Part shown: positions 45,635-54,260 of the stretch, in pieces
How positions within the stretch are numbered: position 1 is the first letter of the stretch
Layout of the letters: the number at the start of each line of letters is the position of its first letter
NCBI GenBank assembly: GCA_949318235.1
Contig: OX439132.1
Span: forward strand, 41,584,331-41,648,330
Source: Ecdyonurus torrentis
Taxonomy: Eukaryota; Arthropoda; Insecta; Ephemeroptera; Heptageniidae
Direction of reading: 5' to 3'
DNA length: 64,000 bases
Program-made: the position numbers and the translations under genes
The notes under the pieces: generated by a model
What the model was told of the DNA's origin: nothing
Seen by the model: the letters and a program-made list of their open reading frames with translations, nothing else
Database searches by the model: none

Positions 45635-46321
45635 ATGTCTTTCACTCTGACGGTTTCACAACCCTCCAGTGTCTTAGCGTGTGATATATTTCCACCGCTT
45701 CCACTTAACGATGGAGCTAAATACGAAGTTGGATTACTTAGCTTTAATGCTTACTACTCTGTGCCTAATATAGACGAGGGAAACAATAAGTTTCACTATG
45801 GTGAAGGCAAAGTCATCGAGCTGCCAGTTGGAAGTTACGAACTCAACGACATAGCAGGATACTTAAAAACTGAGTTGAAGAAGGAAAATATTTCTTTCAG
45901 CATCTATGCAAACAACAACACTCTCCAGGTTTTAATCAAGTGCTCTGTAAATATTGACTTTTCTCGTAACCACACGATTGGCTCGTTACTTGGCTTCGAT
46001 CTTAGAGTTTTAAAAGCTAACGAGAGCCACTTTGCTGATCATATCGTAGATATAATAAGAGTGAACACCTTAGACATTCAAAGCAACATCTCAAGTGGAG
46101 CATACATCAACGGCAGGCCGTCACATTCTCTTCATTCTTTTGCCCCTAAAGTTGCACCTGGATACAAGATTGTCGAGACTCCACACAATGTTATTTATCT
46201 GCCTGTAGATGTCACTGTTGTAGACAGGCTTGCACTTAAAATATGCGATCAGAATGGTAGACTTGTCAATTTCAGAGGTGAAGAGATAACGATAAGGCTG
46301 CATATTCGCAGAGCTCTATAA
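45635..46321 (+). CDS. Minor capsid protein (penton, single jelly-roll)
   Basis: 228 aa, matching the Polinton penton-type minor capsid protein that forms the fivefold vertices. Typical stretches are YEVGLLSFNAYYSVPN near the start, GSLLGFDLRVL in the middle, HSFAPKVAPGYKIVE, and the ending GEEITIRLHIRRAL. Length is normal for the family. ATG follows TCAGT directly. The stop at 46319-46321 overlaps a TATA-like sequence, and the next small ORF starts 1 nt later. Fold assignment comes from family resemblance, not from modelling. Confidence 0.88.
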   Translation: MSFTLTVSQPSSVLACDIFPPLPLNDGAKYEVGLLSFNAYYSVPNIDEGNNKFHYGEGKVIELPVGSYELNDIAGYLKTELKKENISFSIYANNNTLQVLIKCSVNIDFSRNHTIGSLLGFDLRVLKANESHFADHIVDIIRVNTLDIQSNISSGAYINGRPSHSLHSFAPKVAPGYKIVETPHNVIYLPVDVTVVDRLALKICDQNGRLVNFRGEEITIRLHIRRAL

Positions 46322-46322
46322 A

Positions 46323-46454
46323 ATGGGACTCGTTATTCAAAGTACTTATAAGAAAACCACTGCATCAGAGAACGTCAGTAACGTTTCAGGTTGCAAGAAG
46401 CTCACAGCTCAAAACATTGCCTTTCTTCGAAGAATCGGTCTAAAAGTCAAATAA
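46323..46454 (+). CDS. 43-aa ORF upstream of major capsid
   Basis: ATG at 46323, stop TAA at 46452-46454, overlapping the capsid ATG by one base (TAATG). The protein is basic and ends NIAFLRRIGLKVK. The stretch LTAQNIAFLRRIG recalls short ORFs near the capsid gene in other Polintons. The presumed major-capsid start site (46377) lies inside this ORF, so it would have to be made from a longer transcript. Function unknown; may be non-functional. Confidence 0.5.
   Translation: MGLVIQSTYKKTTASENVSNVSGCKKLTAQNIAFLRRIGLKVK
46347..46379 (+). promoter_or_regulatory. Core promoter of major capsid gene
   Basis: TATAAGAA at 46347-46354 and TCAGT at 46375-46379 (A 30 bp from the box). The first ATG after this site is 46454, the capsid start. 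Confidence 0.6.
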
Positions 46455-47680
46455 TGGATATTCTCAACATACATTCAGACTTGGAATTTAATTCCAACAT
46501 CACCAGCATCGAGCTCCACGATCATGAGGCTTATGCGGGGACTAGATATGATAATACTGATGAAATCAGGATCGAAGTAAAAAATCAAGACATATACACA
46601 TTGCCTTGTGAAAGCTTGTTATATGTTGAAGGAAAACTGCTCAAGAGTGCAAATAATACTGTTACGACAAACACTAAATTAGTCAAGAATTTTTTGGCAC
46701 ACATGATAAGTGAGATTCGCTACAAAATCAACGACATTGAGATTGATCAAACAAGACATACTGGCGTAGGCAGCACGCTCAAGGGATTTGTCTCTTTTAC
46801 ACCAGAAAAACTTTGCTCGCTCTCTAACAGTGGGTGGTGCAAGGAAAGCACAAACACGTTGGTACAAGCAAATGATGGTACGTTTAGCGCCGCATTGCCA
46901 TTGAACACTCTCATAGGATTCTTCGAAGACCATCAGAAGATTCTCATCAACTGCAAGCAAGAACTTGTCATATTACGTTCACAAAACGACGCGAACGCAG
47001 TCATCACAACAAGTGACGATGAGACCTATGAAAGCAGTAAAATCGTGATAACAAAGTTCAAGTGGAAGATGCCACATGTCGAGGTCGATGATGAAACCAA
47101 GCTGAAGTTGCTCAATACACTGCGAGCTGATAAACCCATTACACTCGGCTTTAGATCATGGTTCGTTGCAGAGAAGCCAATGCCAACTACTACAAACAAA
47201 GACGAATGGACGCTTCAAGCCATGACATCGCTGGAGAGACCTCGCTATGTTCTGCTTGCTTTTCAAACCAACAAGCGCAATCTCGTTCAAGCCGACATCA
47301 ACTCCTTTGATAACTGCGACATTCGAAATGTCAAAGTCTACATTAATGGAAAGTGTTATCCTTATGTCGATTTCAATTTGGACATGACAAAGCAACAATG
47401 TGCCATGTTATACAATGCTTATACTTCGTTTCAGAAATCTTACTACGGCGAGGAAGGCAAGCCATTGCTTTCTTATGCAGAGCTCTTAGAACTTGGTGGC
47501 ATATTCGTTGTGGATTGTTCTAAGCAAAACGAGTCAATCAAAACCAGCTCAGTAGATGTGAGAATTGAAATCGAATCGAGAAACGTGTTTTCTGCATCCA
47601 CAGTAGCTTACTGCCTCATTGTTCACGATAGAGTTGTAGAGTACACACCTCTCACTAATATTGTCCGCAGACATATTTAA
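46454..47680 (+). CDS. Major capsid protein (double jelly-roll)
   Basis: 408 aa from the ATG at 46454. The open frame extends upstream to 46391 but only with a non-ATG start. It matches the Polinton/adintovirus double jelly-roll capsid family that builds pseudo-hexagonal trimers of an icosahedral shell. Typical stretches are FKWKMPHVEVDDETKL, GFRSWFVAEKPMP, ERPRYVLLAFQTNKR, FDNCDIRNVKVYING, YPYVDFNLDM and AYCLIVHDRVVEYTP. The C-terminal half is the more conserved part. The stop codon lies within the TATTTAAA box of the next gene. Confidence 0.92.
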   Translation: MDILNIHSDLEFNSNITSIELHDHEAYAGTRYDNTDEIRIEVKNQDIYTLPCESLLYVEGKLLKSANNTVTTNTKLVKNFLAHMISEIRYKINDIEIDQTRHTGVGSTLKGFVSFTPEKLCSLSNSGWCKESTNTLVQANDGTFSAALPLNTLIGFFEDHQKILINCKQELVILRSQNDANAVITTSDDETYESSKIVITKFKWKMPHVEVDDETKLKLLNTLRADKPITLGFRSWFVAEKPMPTTTNKDEWTLQAMTSLERPRYVLLAFQTNKRNLVQADINSFDNCDIRNVKVYINGKCYPYVDFNLDMTKQQCAMLYNAYTSFQKSYYGEEGKPLLSYAELLELGGIFVVDCSKQNESIKTSSVDVRIEIESRNVFSASTVAYCLIVHDRVVEYTPLTNIVRRHI

Positions 47681-47702
47681 AGTGATACCTAAGTAAGTCA
47701 GT
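47674..47702 (+). promoter_or_regulatory. Core promoter of BIR gene
   Basis: TATTTAAA at 47674-47681, overlapping the capsid stop codon, and TCAGT at 47698-47702 (A at 47700, 26 bp from the box). The ATG follows 40 nt later in a strong context (AACCATGG). Confidence 0.65.
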
Positions 47703-47739
47703 GTGGAGCAAAATTTTGTGTGGATTCGTTCAATCAACC

Positions 47740-48477
47740 ATGGCTTCAGCAGTTATTAAAGTTTTGTTCTCGAGTGAGGAAACGCCGTACTTTGGAACCC
47801 ACAACGATGTTATCAAAGAGATTGCAGTTGTCGACGTGAGCACGTTTGCCAGCCAGCAGTGGAGATTTGCAAACCCTACCAGTGAGTATAAATTTCTTGA
47901 TTACACGAGATTTATACAAGACCCGTACTACTCTGGTGATGTCGCCTACGACCAAGTGGGAGCAGTACTCAAGAAAGCCACAGAATCTTACAAGGCCATA
48001 TATTGTCACGGACAGAAAGACTATGACACGTTAAAGAAACTCTTGAAACGTTCCACAATTTTTGATCTGCTAGAGATGCATCAAGTGAAATTAAATGATC
48101 TTCCAACCAACGTAGGCACAGAGTGTCTGTATCACTTGCACCGTGATGAAGCCTGTGTATGTCCCCATGCTAACGCCTACCGCTTGGCACATTGGTGTTT
48201 GAACAACAAGTCGAAAATCAATGTGCTGAACCATGATGTGAGAACGGAGACCTTCAAAGACTGGCCTGAAGACACTGTTCATATCTATGACCTCGTCGAA
48301 GCAGGATTTTTCCACAAGCCAACAGAGGACTATCCTGAGATGACAGAGTGCATTTACTGCGGTCTGCAAGTATGCAACTGGGTCCAACTGGATAACCCCC
48401 TCGACAAGCATAGAAAGTTGAACAAATATTGTGTCATGTTTAACTATACCCCATCATTCACTGGCATTGACTTTTAA
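47740..48477 (+). CDS. BIR-domain (IAP-type) protein with exonuclease-like N-terminal part
   Basis: 245 aa from the ATG at 47740. Residues 167-235 are a baculovirus IAP repeat with the exact zinc pattern C204-x2-C207-x16-H224-x6-C231 (ECIYCGLQVCNW, DKHRKLNKYC) and the usual AGFFHKPT lead-in. BIR domains bind caspases or IAP antagonists and can block apoptosis. There is no RING domain. The N-terminal 160 residues (IAVVDVSTF, IYCHGQKDYDTLKKLL, DLLEM, CVCPHANAYRLAHWCL) look like a diverged DEDD-type nuclease fold, with Ser where the second acidic residue is expected. That part is tentative. Its place at the right end suggests a host-interaction gene. Confidence 0.82.
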   Translation: MASAVIKVLFSSEETPYFGTHNDVIKEIAVVDVSTFASQQWRFANPTSEYKFLDYTRFIQDPYYSGDVAYDQVGAVLKKATESYKAIYCHGQKDYDTLKKLLKRSTIFDLLEMHQVKLNDLPTNVGTECLYHLHRDEACVCPHANAYRLAHWCLNNKSKINVLNHDVRTETFKDWPEDTVHIYDLVEAGFFHKPTEDYPEMTECIYCGLQVCNWVQLDNPLDKHRKLNKYCVMFNYTPSFTGIDF

Positions 48478-48910
48478 CCCTGTATCAAGTTCTATACTTA
48501 GCAAACTTTTTTGTATCTTAAATTAAAAAATTGTGCTTGAAAATTTATGTCGTATGTAAAATTGTTAAAAATAAAATTTTGTCTGAACATATATATGAAA
48601 GTTATTTCATTTCTTATAAAACTGGCCTTTATCCTTATCAACATTTTAAATATATTTAACATATTTTAAGAAATACTAAATGAAACATATTCTGAATTTT
48701 TTGTTCAATGGTTTTCTATTTTAATTTAACTTAAATATATTTTTTATTAAAATAAATTTATAACCTTTATGCTATTAAATTTTACAAACTATTAGCTTTC
48801 AGAGCCATATATTCTAAGAGAAAAGGTTTTAGTATTCAATAAAAATCACTAAGGGTTTCAAGGCAAGTTTGGATTTTATTTTATCATAGCTTATCATCAC
48901 AATAAATTTT
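48478..48910. other. Convergent intergenic region in Polinton
   Basis: AT-rich and non-coding. AATAAA near 48570 (plus) and TTTATT near 48875 (minus) are candidate poly(A) signals for the flanking genes. Confidence 0.45.
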
Positions 48911-49356
48911 TTACTTGCTGGATCTAGTGGAAAATTCAACATCAATGCATCTTCCAACCATACCGTTGTAGACAAGAACCATCTTCTTACATTCTGGGCA
49001 AGTGTTGTATTCTGCGATGAATTCATCACTAAACCTTGATGCTGGAATTCTAGACGGCAGGAACACACGGATGAATTTGGAGTGGTCCATGGCATTCAAT
49101 ACAGCAATCAGTACTTGCTCATCTGCGTAGTTAGAGTTGATTTTCTCCATACTCTCGATGAGGTATGGTTTTCCAGCAGTCAGATTCTTGCAGGACAATG
49201 CAGGTTCCACGTGGCCCAAAGCCTGGAGAAGTTTAGCTTCTTTTACCTATAAAACATAAGATATTCATAATACTGTTAGCCACTTGAATAACTATAAAAG
49301 TTTTAAGTCGAGAAACAAATTAAAATATATTAAAATTTAATACTTACGAAAGACAT
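48911..49356 (-). CDS. Small two-exon Polinton gene, possible ssDNA-binding protein
   Basis: 114 aa from exon 1 at 49348-49356 (three codons) and exon 2 at 48911-49246. The donor GTAAG and acceptor ATAG leave phase 0. Sequence includes LTAGKPYLIESMEKINSNY, VLIAVLNAMDHSKFIRVFLP and a Cys pair (TCPECKK). The pattern of a short beta-rich protein with YLIES ... VFLPSRI resembles small proteins near the ends of other arthropod Polintons that may be OB-fold DNA-binding proteins. That is a weak inference. The intron is supported by both splice sites and by the open frame continuing upstream of the first in-frame ATG. Confidence 0.7.
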
Positions 49357-49730
49357 GATGAATTTTCAGTGGATTCGAGTCTTGTGTGGATCAAAAGAAT
49401 CAAGATGCAGGAGAAGCAGAGCAAGACTTGTGTATTCTTTGAGTTCTCGACTTGTAATGCGGCTCTGCTCTTGTAAAGTAGTGGGGGTAAATCGTGAACC
49501 AATCAGAGTAAAGGTTCTCCTCTAATTTCCCCTTAACTTTTTAAATTTCCCCTCAGATTATTATTTTGAACCAATAAGTAGTAAGTAATTTAAATTTTGC
49601 CACACTTTCTTTGCTTACGTCACTTTTATTTTTTAGATCACGAAGGTACAAAGATTTCTACAATTAATACACGATGCTCCACACAGCATCCACACAAATT
49701 GACCTCCATCTTGATTTTTACTTCACGTAC
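49357..49730. other. Polinton right non-coding region
   Basis: Upstream of the small spliced gene. No TATA/TCAGT pair found. A further diverged TIR-type unit (CAAGATGGAGG on the minus strand) is present at about 49700-49730. Confidence 0.4.
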
Positions 49731-50082
49731 GTACGCTAGCAATCACTGACTGCACACAAGTCCGTCGCCATCTTGTTGCAAGCCTCGTGTACGTACGCAA
49801 ATACTCATTTGCTACACACAAATCGGACGCCATCTTGGTTTTTACCTCGTGTACGTGCGCTAATACACACCTGCCACGCCCATATCGCCGCCATCTTGGG
49901 TTTTGACCTCGTGGACGTACGCGAGAAGCAGCAATCCACACAAAATCGACCCCATTTTGTTTTTATACCTCGTGGACGTACGCGAGTTTGTGTGGATGCA
50001 TCCACACTTGTGTGGATGCATCCACTCGTTTGTGTGGATGTGTGGATGCATCCACATTCTGCTGTATCCATACTTATCTACT
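49731..50082. repeat. Polinton terminal inverted repeat, right
   Basis: Reverse complement of 34834-35185, with the same 61-62-bp units and GTGGATGCATCCAC palindromes. Sequence identity stops at the GCTAGCGTAC unit boundary on both sides. Confidence 0.93.
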
Positions 50083-50088
50083 CAGGTA
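50083..50088. repeat. 6-bp target site duplication of Polinton (right)
   Basis: CAGGTA, identical to 34828-34833. Confidence 0.93.
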
Positions 50089-50305
50089 GATTCTACTTGA
50101 GAGCTTTTACATTACAACATGAAAACAAAGTTTAAAAAAAAAAAACGAGTGAGTAAGGGATGAGCGTGTCGCTCAACTCATTTAAAATGAGCGCGCTCAC
50201 GCTCATGCTCATATTTTCAAAAAAGAGCGCGCTCACGCTCAACTCAAAAAAAATGAGCGCGCTCACATGAGCGTCGCTCAAACAAGTCGCTCATGGCCAA
50301 GTCTG

Positions 50306-50313
50306 CCTATATC
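50306..50313. repeat. 8-bp target site duplication of hAT-like element (right)
   Basis: CCTATATC immediately after TGGCCAAGTCTG. Confidence 0.8.
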
Positions 50314-51380
50314 TATAGAAATACCTTATTTAAACAAAACAATGAGAAATGATAGTCAGACTTGTATACTAAAAAAATGCACAATATGAGAGTGCTAGAG
50401 ATAAGAAATATATCGTGCTGCCAATATGTTATGCAAGCGTTATTTATTTTATTTTTCACGTTGATATTTTAAATATGATAAAAAAAATTATTTATACATG
50501 ATCTCTCTAGATAGCATATTATAATTTAATTGTTAGTGGTTAAAAACAAATAAAATGCTTAATTAAAATACATAAAAACATAGCCGTGGGCTTACTATAT
50601 ATAGGGCCCTGACATTGTTAAATATCAATAAAATATATAAAAAATAGCATTATAAATAATATATTTATTAGCGTATTAAAAATTCTATTACAAAATTACC
50701 TCTTTAAATTTATTATCATGCTATTTTTATTTGCAGAAAGTTAAACTCAGCTTATATTTTAATTATTCTGTTTCTTATAAGATAAAAGTATCTTAAAAAA
50801 TAATTATTTTGAATACTTTTATTTGCGTTATATTTTTAACGAGACTATATAGCAAAAAAGTACGATATCAAGGCCTTTTTGTAAATTTTTCAAATTGGAA
50901 AGGCCTTGATATTGCATTTCGCGCTGGTCTCGATTTTTAATATTATCTGTAAATAGGACTTTTTCCCAACAATGGATTTTGAAATTATATTTTTTTGAAA
51001 CTGATTTGAATTTAAAGTTATATCAGCTTCAGAATTAAAGCAGGAGCTTGATATTTTATTTTGAAACGGTATGTATATGTGTTTAAGTTACAAAGTCTTT
51101 AAATATGATAATTATAATTATTTTGTAAATATGAAATAATTAATGTTTATATATTAGAAATGAGGGTAATACGTGTTATATGCTCTGAATTTGTTGTCTT
51201 TCCCTCTGTACAGAGTATTATTGACTGTTTTACTATTGTGCTTCAAAAAAAAATGTAGCTATATAAACACTTTTTACGTATTTATAAAACTTTTAAGGCA
51301 CTCTGTTTGTCTGACTTTTGTTTTGAGCAAAAATTAAGTTCTTTTAATATAATGGCAAAAGTTTACTGATACATTATTAG

Positions 51381-51453
<73 letters not shown>

Positions 51454-51480
51454 TATTTCATCTACATCAGTCAACGCATC
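50314..51480. other. Intergenic, AT-rich
   Basis: No gene seen. A small hairpin at 50858-50925 pairs TATCAAGGCCTTTTTG with GAAAGGCCTTGATA. A (TA)n tract of about 70 bp lies at 51383-51450. Confidence 0.45.
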
Positions 51481-51564
51481 ATCAGCAAAAAACGAGGGGA
51501 AGCGTGAAGCGTCGCGTGTCCGCAGTCAGTTTGACAGCCAGAACTAAAATCACGGCTGAGAAAA

Positions 51565-52136
51565 ATGCCTCTCGACAAGGAATGCAACTCAGGTATTTTT
51601 AATATTTGACTGTCTCTACATATTTAAAAAAGTACCTCGTGTTGGCTTATATTATTTAATATATTCCGTGGTATCAATTTATAACTTTTTTTTTTGCAGG
51701 CGGATACCGACAGATGCGGCTAAGACTGCTTCGATCACAAATCAACGGACACGGTCAGTCAGTTTTAAGAGATCTAACAAGAGAGGAGCCAGAGCCAACC
51801 AGTCGAAATTCACTGGATCCCCAGCTGGGTGAGAGTTCTCAGCAGGTACAGCACCAAAACTCAGATTTTCACCATGATGTACAGAATGAAAACTCAACTA
51901 ATCAGGATCTACGACAGAGTGGAAACTCAAATATTCAGCTTGACGTACAGACCAGTGAATACTCAAATGTTCAGCAACTACAGAGTAAAAACTCCCAAGT
52001 ACAGCAGGTTCAGAGCAGGAATTCTAACACTGTATGGCCAAGTGGGCGCGTCAGCTTTCTATCACGGCCACGACAAGGACGAGTACGTCGCGCTACTCGG
52101 CGGATTTTCGCCGGCGACGATAAGCATGTTCCATAA
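51565..52136 (+). CDS. Putative two-exon gene, Gln/Asn/Ser-rich protein
   Basis: Predicted 154 aa from exons 51565-51592 and 51700-52136, joined by GTATTT ... TTGCAG in phase 1. The first exon encodes MPLDKECNS. The second is rich in Gln, Asn and Ser with a loose repeat (QSGNSN, QSKNSQ, QSRNSN) and ends in a basic stretch (RPRQGRVRRATRRIF). I do not recognise it. It may be the first exons of a longer, truncated or mobile-element gene. An upstream stretch of normal GC content (51465-51560) suggests a real transcript. See 63564 for a gene with the same first-exon layout. Confidence 0.5.
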
Positions 52137-52984
52137 TTAACTATCATTAAAAATAAGTTCATGAATCTAAAAAACTGTTGCAAGTTTTTAAAGTCAATTA
52201 ATAACAAATTGACACTCGTTAACTATGACAAATTTTATGTTAAAATAATTAAATAATTATTGTTTTAAGAATAGCTTAAACTATAACTGATATATTTATA
52301 TTGTGCATGTAAAATTTTAAAATCAATAAAATTTATTTAAAAGTATTAAAAACACAATTATATTTTAACTATAGATCAAAGAATTTTAATTTTAAATTGC
52401 CAAGCCCCCCGAAAATTTTAAGACACGCCCCTTTTTTGAGCAAAAAAACACTTAAAGTAGTTGCTTTTTTATAACTATTTCTTTGCTTGTTTAAAAAAAA
52501 AAAATGTGTTGTAGTGACCCTTATTTTTAGATCAAAATTTTATCAGAACACCCATTAAATTTGAACTGATCGGTGATATTACACAAGCTTTTTAAAGCAA
52601 GATCTTGATTTGAAATAGATCACTTTTATATAGAGCAGAAAACAAGAAAAAAAAAGTATAAAAAAAAAGGAAAAAAGAAACAAAGGGAAAAAATAAATAT
52701 TAATAATATTTTATCGATAATTTTTTTTTTTTTTTTAATTAAACAACAAAAGGAAGTTAACTGAATAAATTTTCGACCGACAGCGTATATACTATATATC
52801 CATGACTGACAAATTTTTGTTGGGGCCCTGGAATCCTAAAACCCCAGGTGCTCTGTTCGTCGATCCCTCGAAAAAAAAAAAAAATCATAGAATATAAAGT
52901 TTTTTTTATATAATATAAATAATAAATTTTATATGGTTTATTAAAATTGATATTATATTTATTTACTTTTTAAAATTAGGTATT
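52137..52984. other. Intergenic, AT-rich low complexity
   Basis: Poly-A and poly-T runs (52496-52505, 52717-52736, 52869-52883). No gene recognised. A short phrase near 52822-52855 (GGGGCCCTGG ... AACCCCAGGTGCTC) may be a repeat remnant. Confidence 0.4.
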
Positions 52985-53205
52985 GTAACATATATTTCAT
53001 TCATATAATTAATCAATATAAATAAAATCATATGTATAAGTAAGAAAATAAGTGCAAAAAAGGACGTTTTAAGAGTTACATAAAACAAATAAGACACACA
53101 TAGTAAATTTTTTGGATTCTTTTCACCTTTTTTTTTTTTTTCTTTTTTTTTTTCTTTTTTTTTTCTTGTCATTTTTTTTAAGAGTAGGTAACGAGGGCCC
53201 CAAAC
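52985..53205. repeat. Dispersed repeat with GGGCCCCAAACCAGT end
   Basis: Shares AAAAAAGGACG, TTTAAGAG, AAACAAATAAGAC and AAGAGTAGGTAACG / AGGGCCCCAAACCAGT with 61738-62010. Interrupted at 53206 by the TCTA microsatellite. Confidence 0.6.
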
Positions 53206-53382
<177 letters not shown>

Positions 53383-53796
53383 GATAACACCTGCCTAGGT
53401 CATGGTTCTACTTGAGGCGAGCCTGCCATGCCTAGTTTCCGTCTAACAGCAGCTGAATGATCATACCGAAGCACTCTCAAACAGGAACTCAAACTAAGAC
53501 GTTAATTTTCGGTGCCGCGTTACGCTCCGTTATGCTGGATCTTCAAACACCGTACTCAAACACCCTGCTTCCAACGAAACTCACGGCCAAATGTTGGGTG
53601 CAGGCACAGAGGTAGGCTCGCTCTCCGGGCTCAGGGACCACTGGCAAAGTTCATTACTGACTATTATTTGGATATAGTCTATCTATATAGTATTGCCATT
53701 GGCTCTAATGCATTTTTGATACACATTTATATATTATAATAAAAAAATGTATATGGTATGATCACGCTCGTGAGCTTCTGCATTATTGCCCTATCT
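53383..53796. other. Unassigned moderate-GC segment
   Basis: 53383-53660 has higher GC than its surroundings and could be a fragment of a retroelement. No protein motif found. Confidence 0.3.
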
Positions 53797-54002
53797 TAAA
53801 ACGTTCCCTTAATGATGTATAGTTCAAATTTTCACCGCAACAATCAACATGTAGAAAGTAAGTGGCGCTGCGATCTGGGGGAAAAAGGGGAAAAGTTAAA
53901 ATTTTCCCCCAGAGCGCAGCGCCACTTTTATGTAATTTTGTATTCTTGCATTGTTGCGGCAAAATTTTGAATTACATCATTAAGGGAACGACGTTTTATT
54001 TT
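53797..54002. mobile_element. Foldback MITE
   Basis: AAAACGTTCCCTTAATGATG ... TTCACCGCAACAAT pairs with ATTGTTGCGGCAAAATTTTG ... CATCATTAAGGGAACG. The core has a second inverted repeat, GTGGCGCTGCG ... CTGGGGGAAAA against TTTTCCCCCAG ... CGCAGCGCCAC. Confidence 0.75.
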
Positions 54003-54164
54003 TGTTTTTGTTTTCAACAATAGCTTCCAATTCTGTTTATATATCTGTGGGTATGATAAAAATTTTACTTTTTGTCTTACTTCTATAAGACACTCATGGG
54101 CTTCACTCGCTGCTTGATTTGAAGATAAAATAACACACAACACCAAACTTTTCATTTATATATA

Positions 54165-54260
54165 AGTTAATAAAAATACTCAATTTACAGCTTTTTTTTA
54201 AAATTGTAACTATATGTATATAATTTTAAAAAAACTGTGAATTGAGTATTTTTATTAAAG
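54165..54260. mobile_element. Short foldback MITE with TTAA ends
   Basis: TTAATAAAAATACTCAATT mirrored by AATTGAGTATTTTTATTAA, with TTTTTTTTAAAATT and its complement further in. About 96 bp. Confidence 0.65.

Larger units (their letters stand above)
34834..50082. mobile_element. Polinton/Maverick (adintovirus-like) element, full length
   Basis: 15,249 bp with 352-bp terminal inverted repeats, AG...CT-type termini (starts AGTAGATAAG, ends CTTATCTACT) and an exact 6-bp target duplication. It carries the full Polinton hallmark set: protein-primed PolB, retroviral-type integrase with chromodomain, FtsK/HerA-type packaging ATPase, adenain-like protease, and single and double jelly-roll capsid proteins. 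A PLA2-domain virion protein and a BIR protein are added. The gene content allows virion formation in principle, so it is best seen as an endogenous or recently integrated virus-like element. The protease ORF lacks an intact start. The arms differ at one position that I could see, which implies a young insertion. Confidence 0.95.
33952..50305. mobile_element. hAT-like element split by the Polinton
   Basis: The ends are CAGACTTGGCCA and its complement TGGCCAAGTCTG, flanked by an exact 8-bp duplication CCTATATC, as expected for hAT-superfamily insertion. Both subterminal regions (33964-34108 and 50160-50300) are packed with GAGCGCGCTCA and CGCTCACGCTCA motifs. Removing the Polinton and one copy of its duplication leaves about 1.1 kb, which includes a long (TA)n tract at 34107-34190. 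No transposase ORF is seen, so it was non-autonomous. Confidence 0.8.

Noticed and set aside
34834..50082. CRISPR-like or bacterial/phage origin of the inserted block
   Set aside because: Target duplications, chromodomain integrase, spliced gene and eukaryotic core promoters all fit a Polinton in an animal genome; the arm units are directly abutting repeats without spacers.
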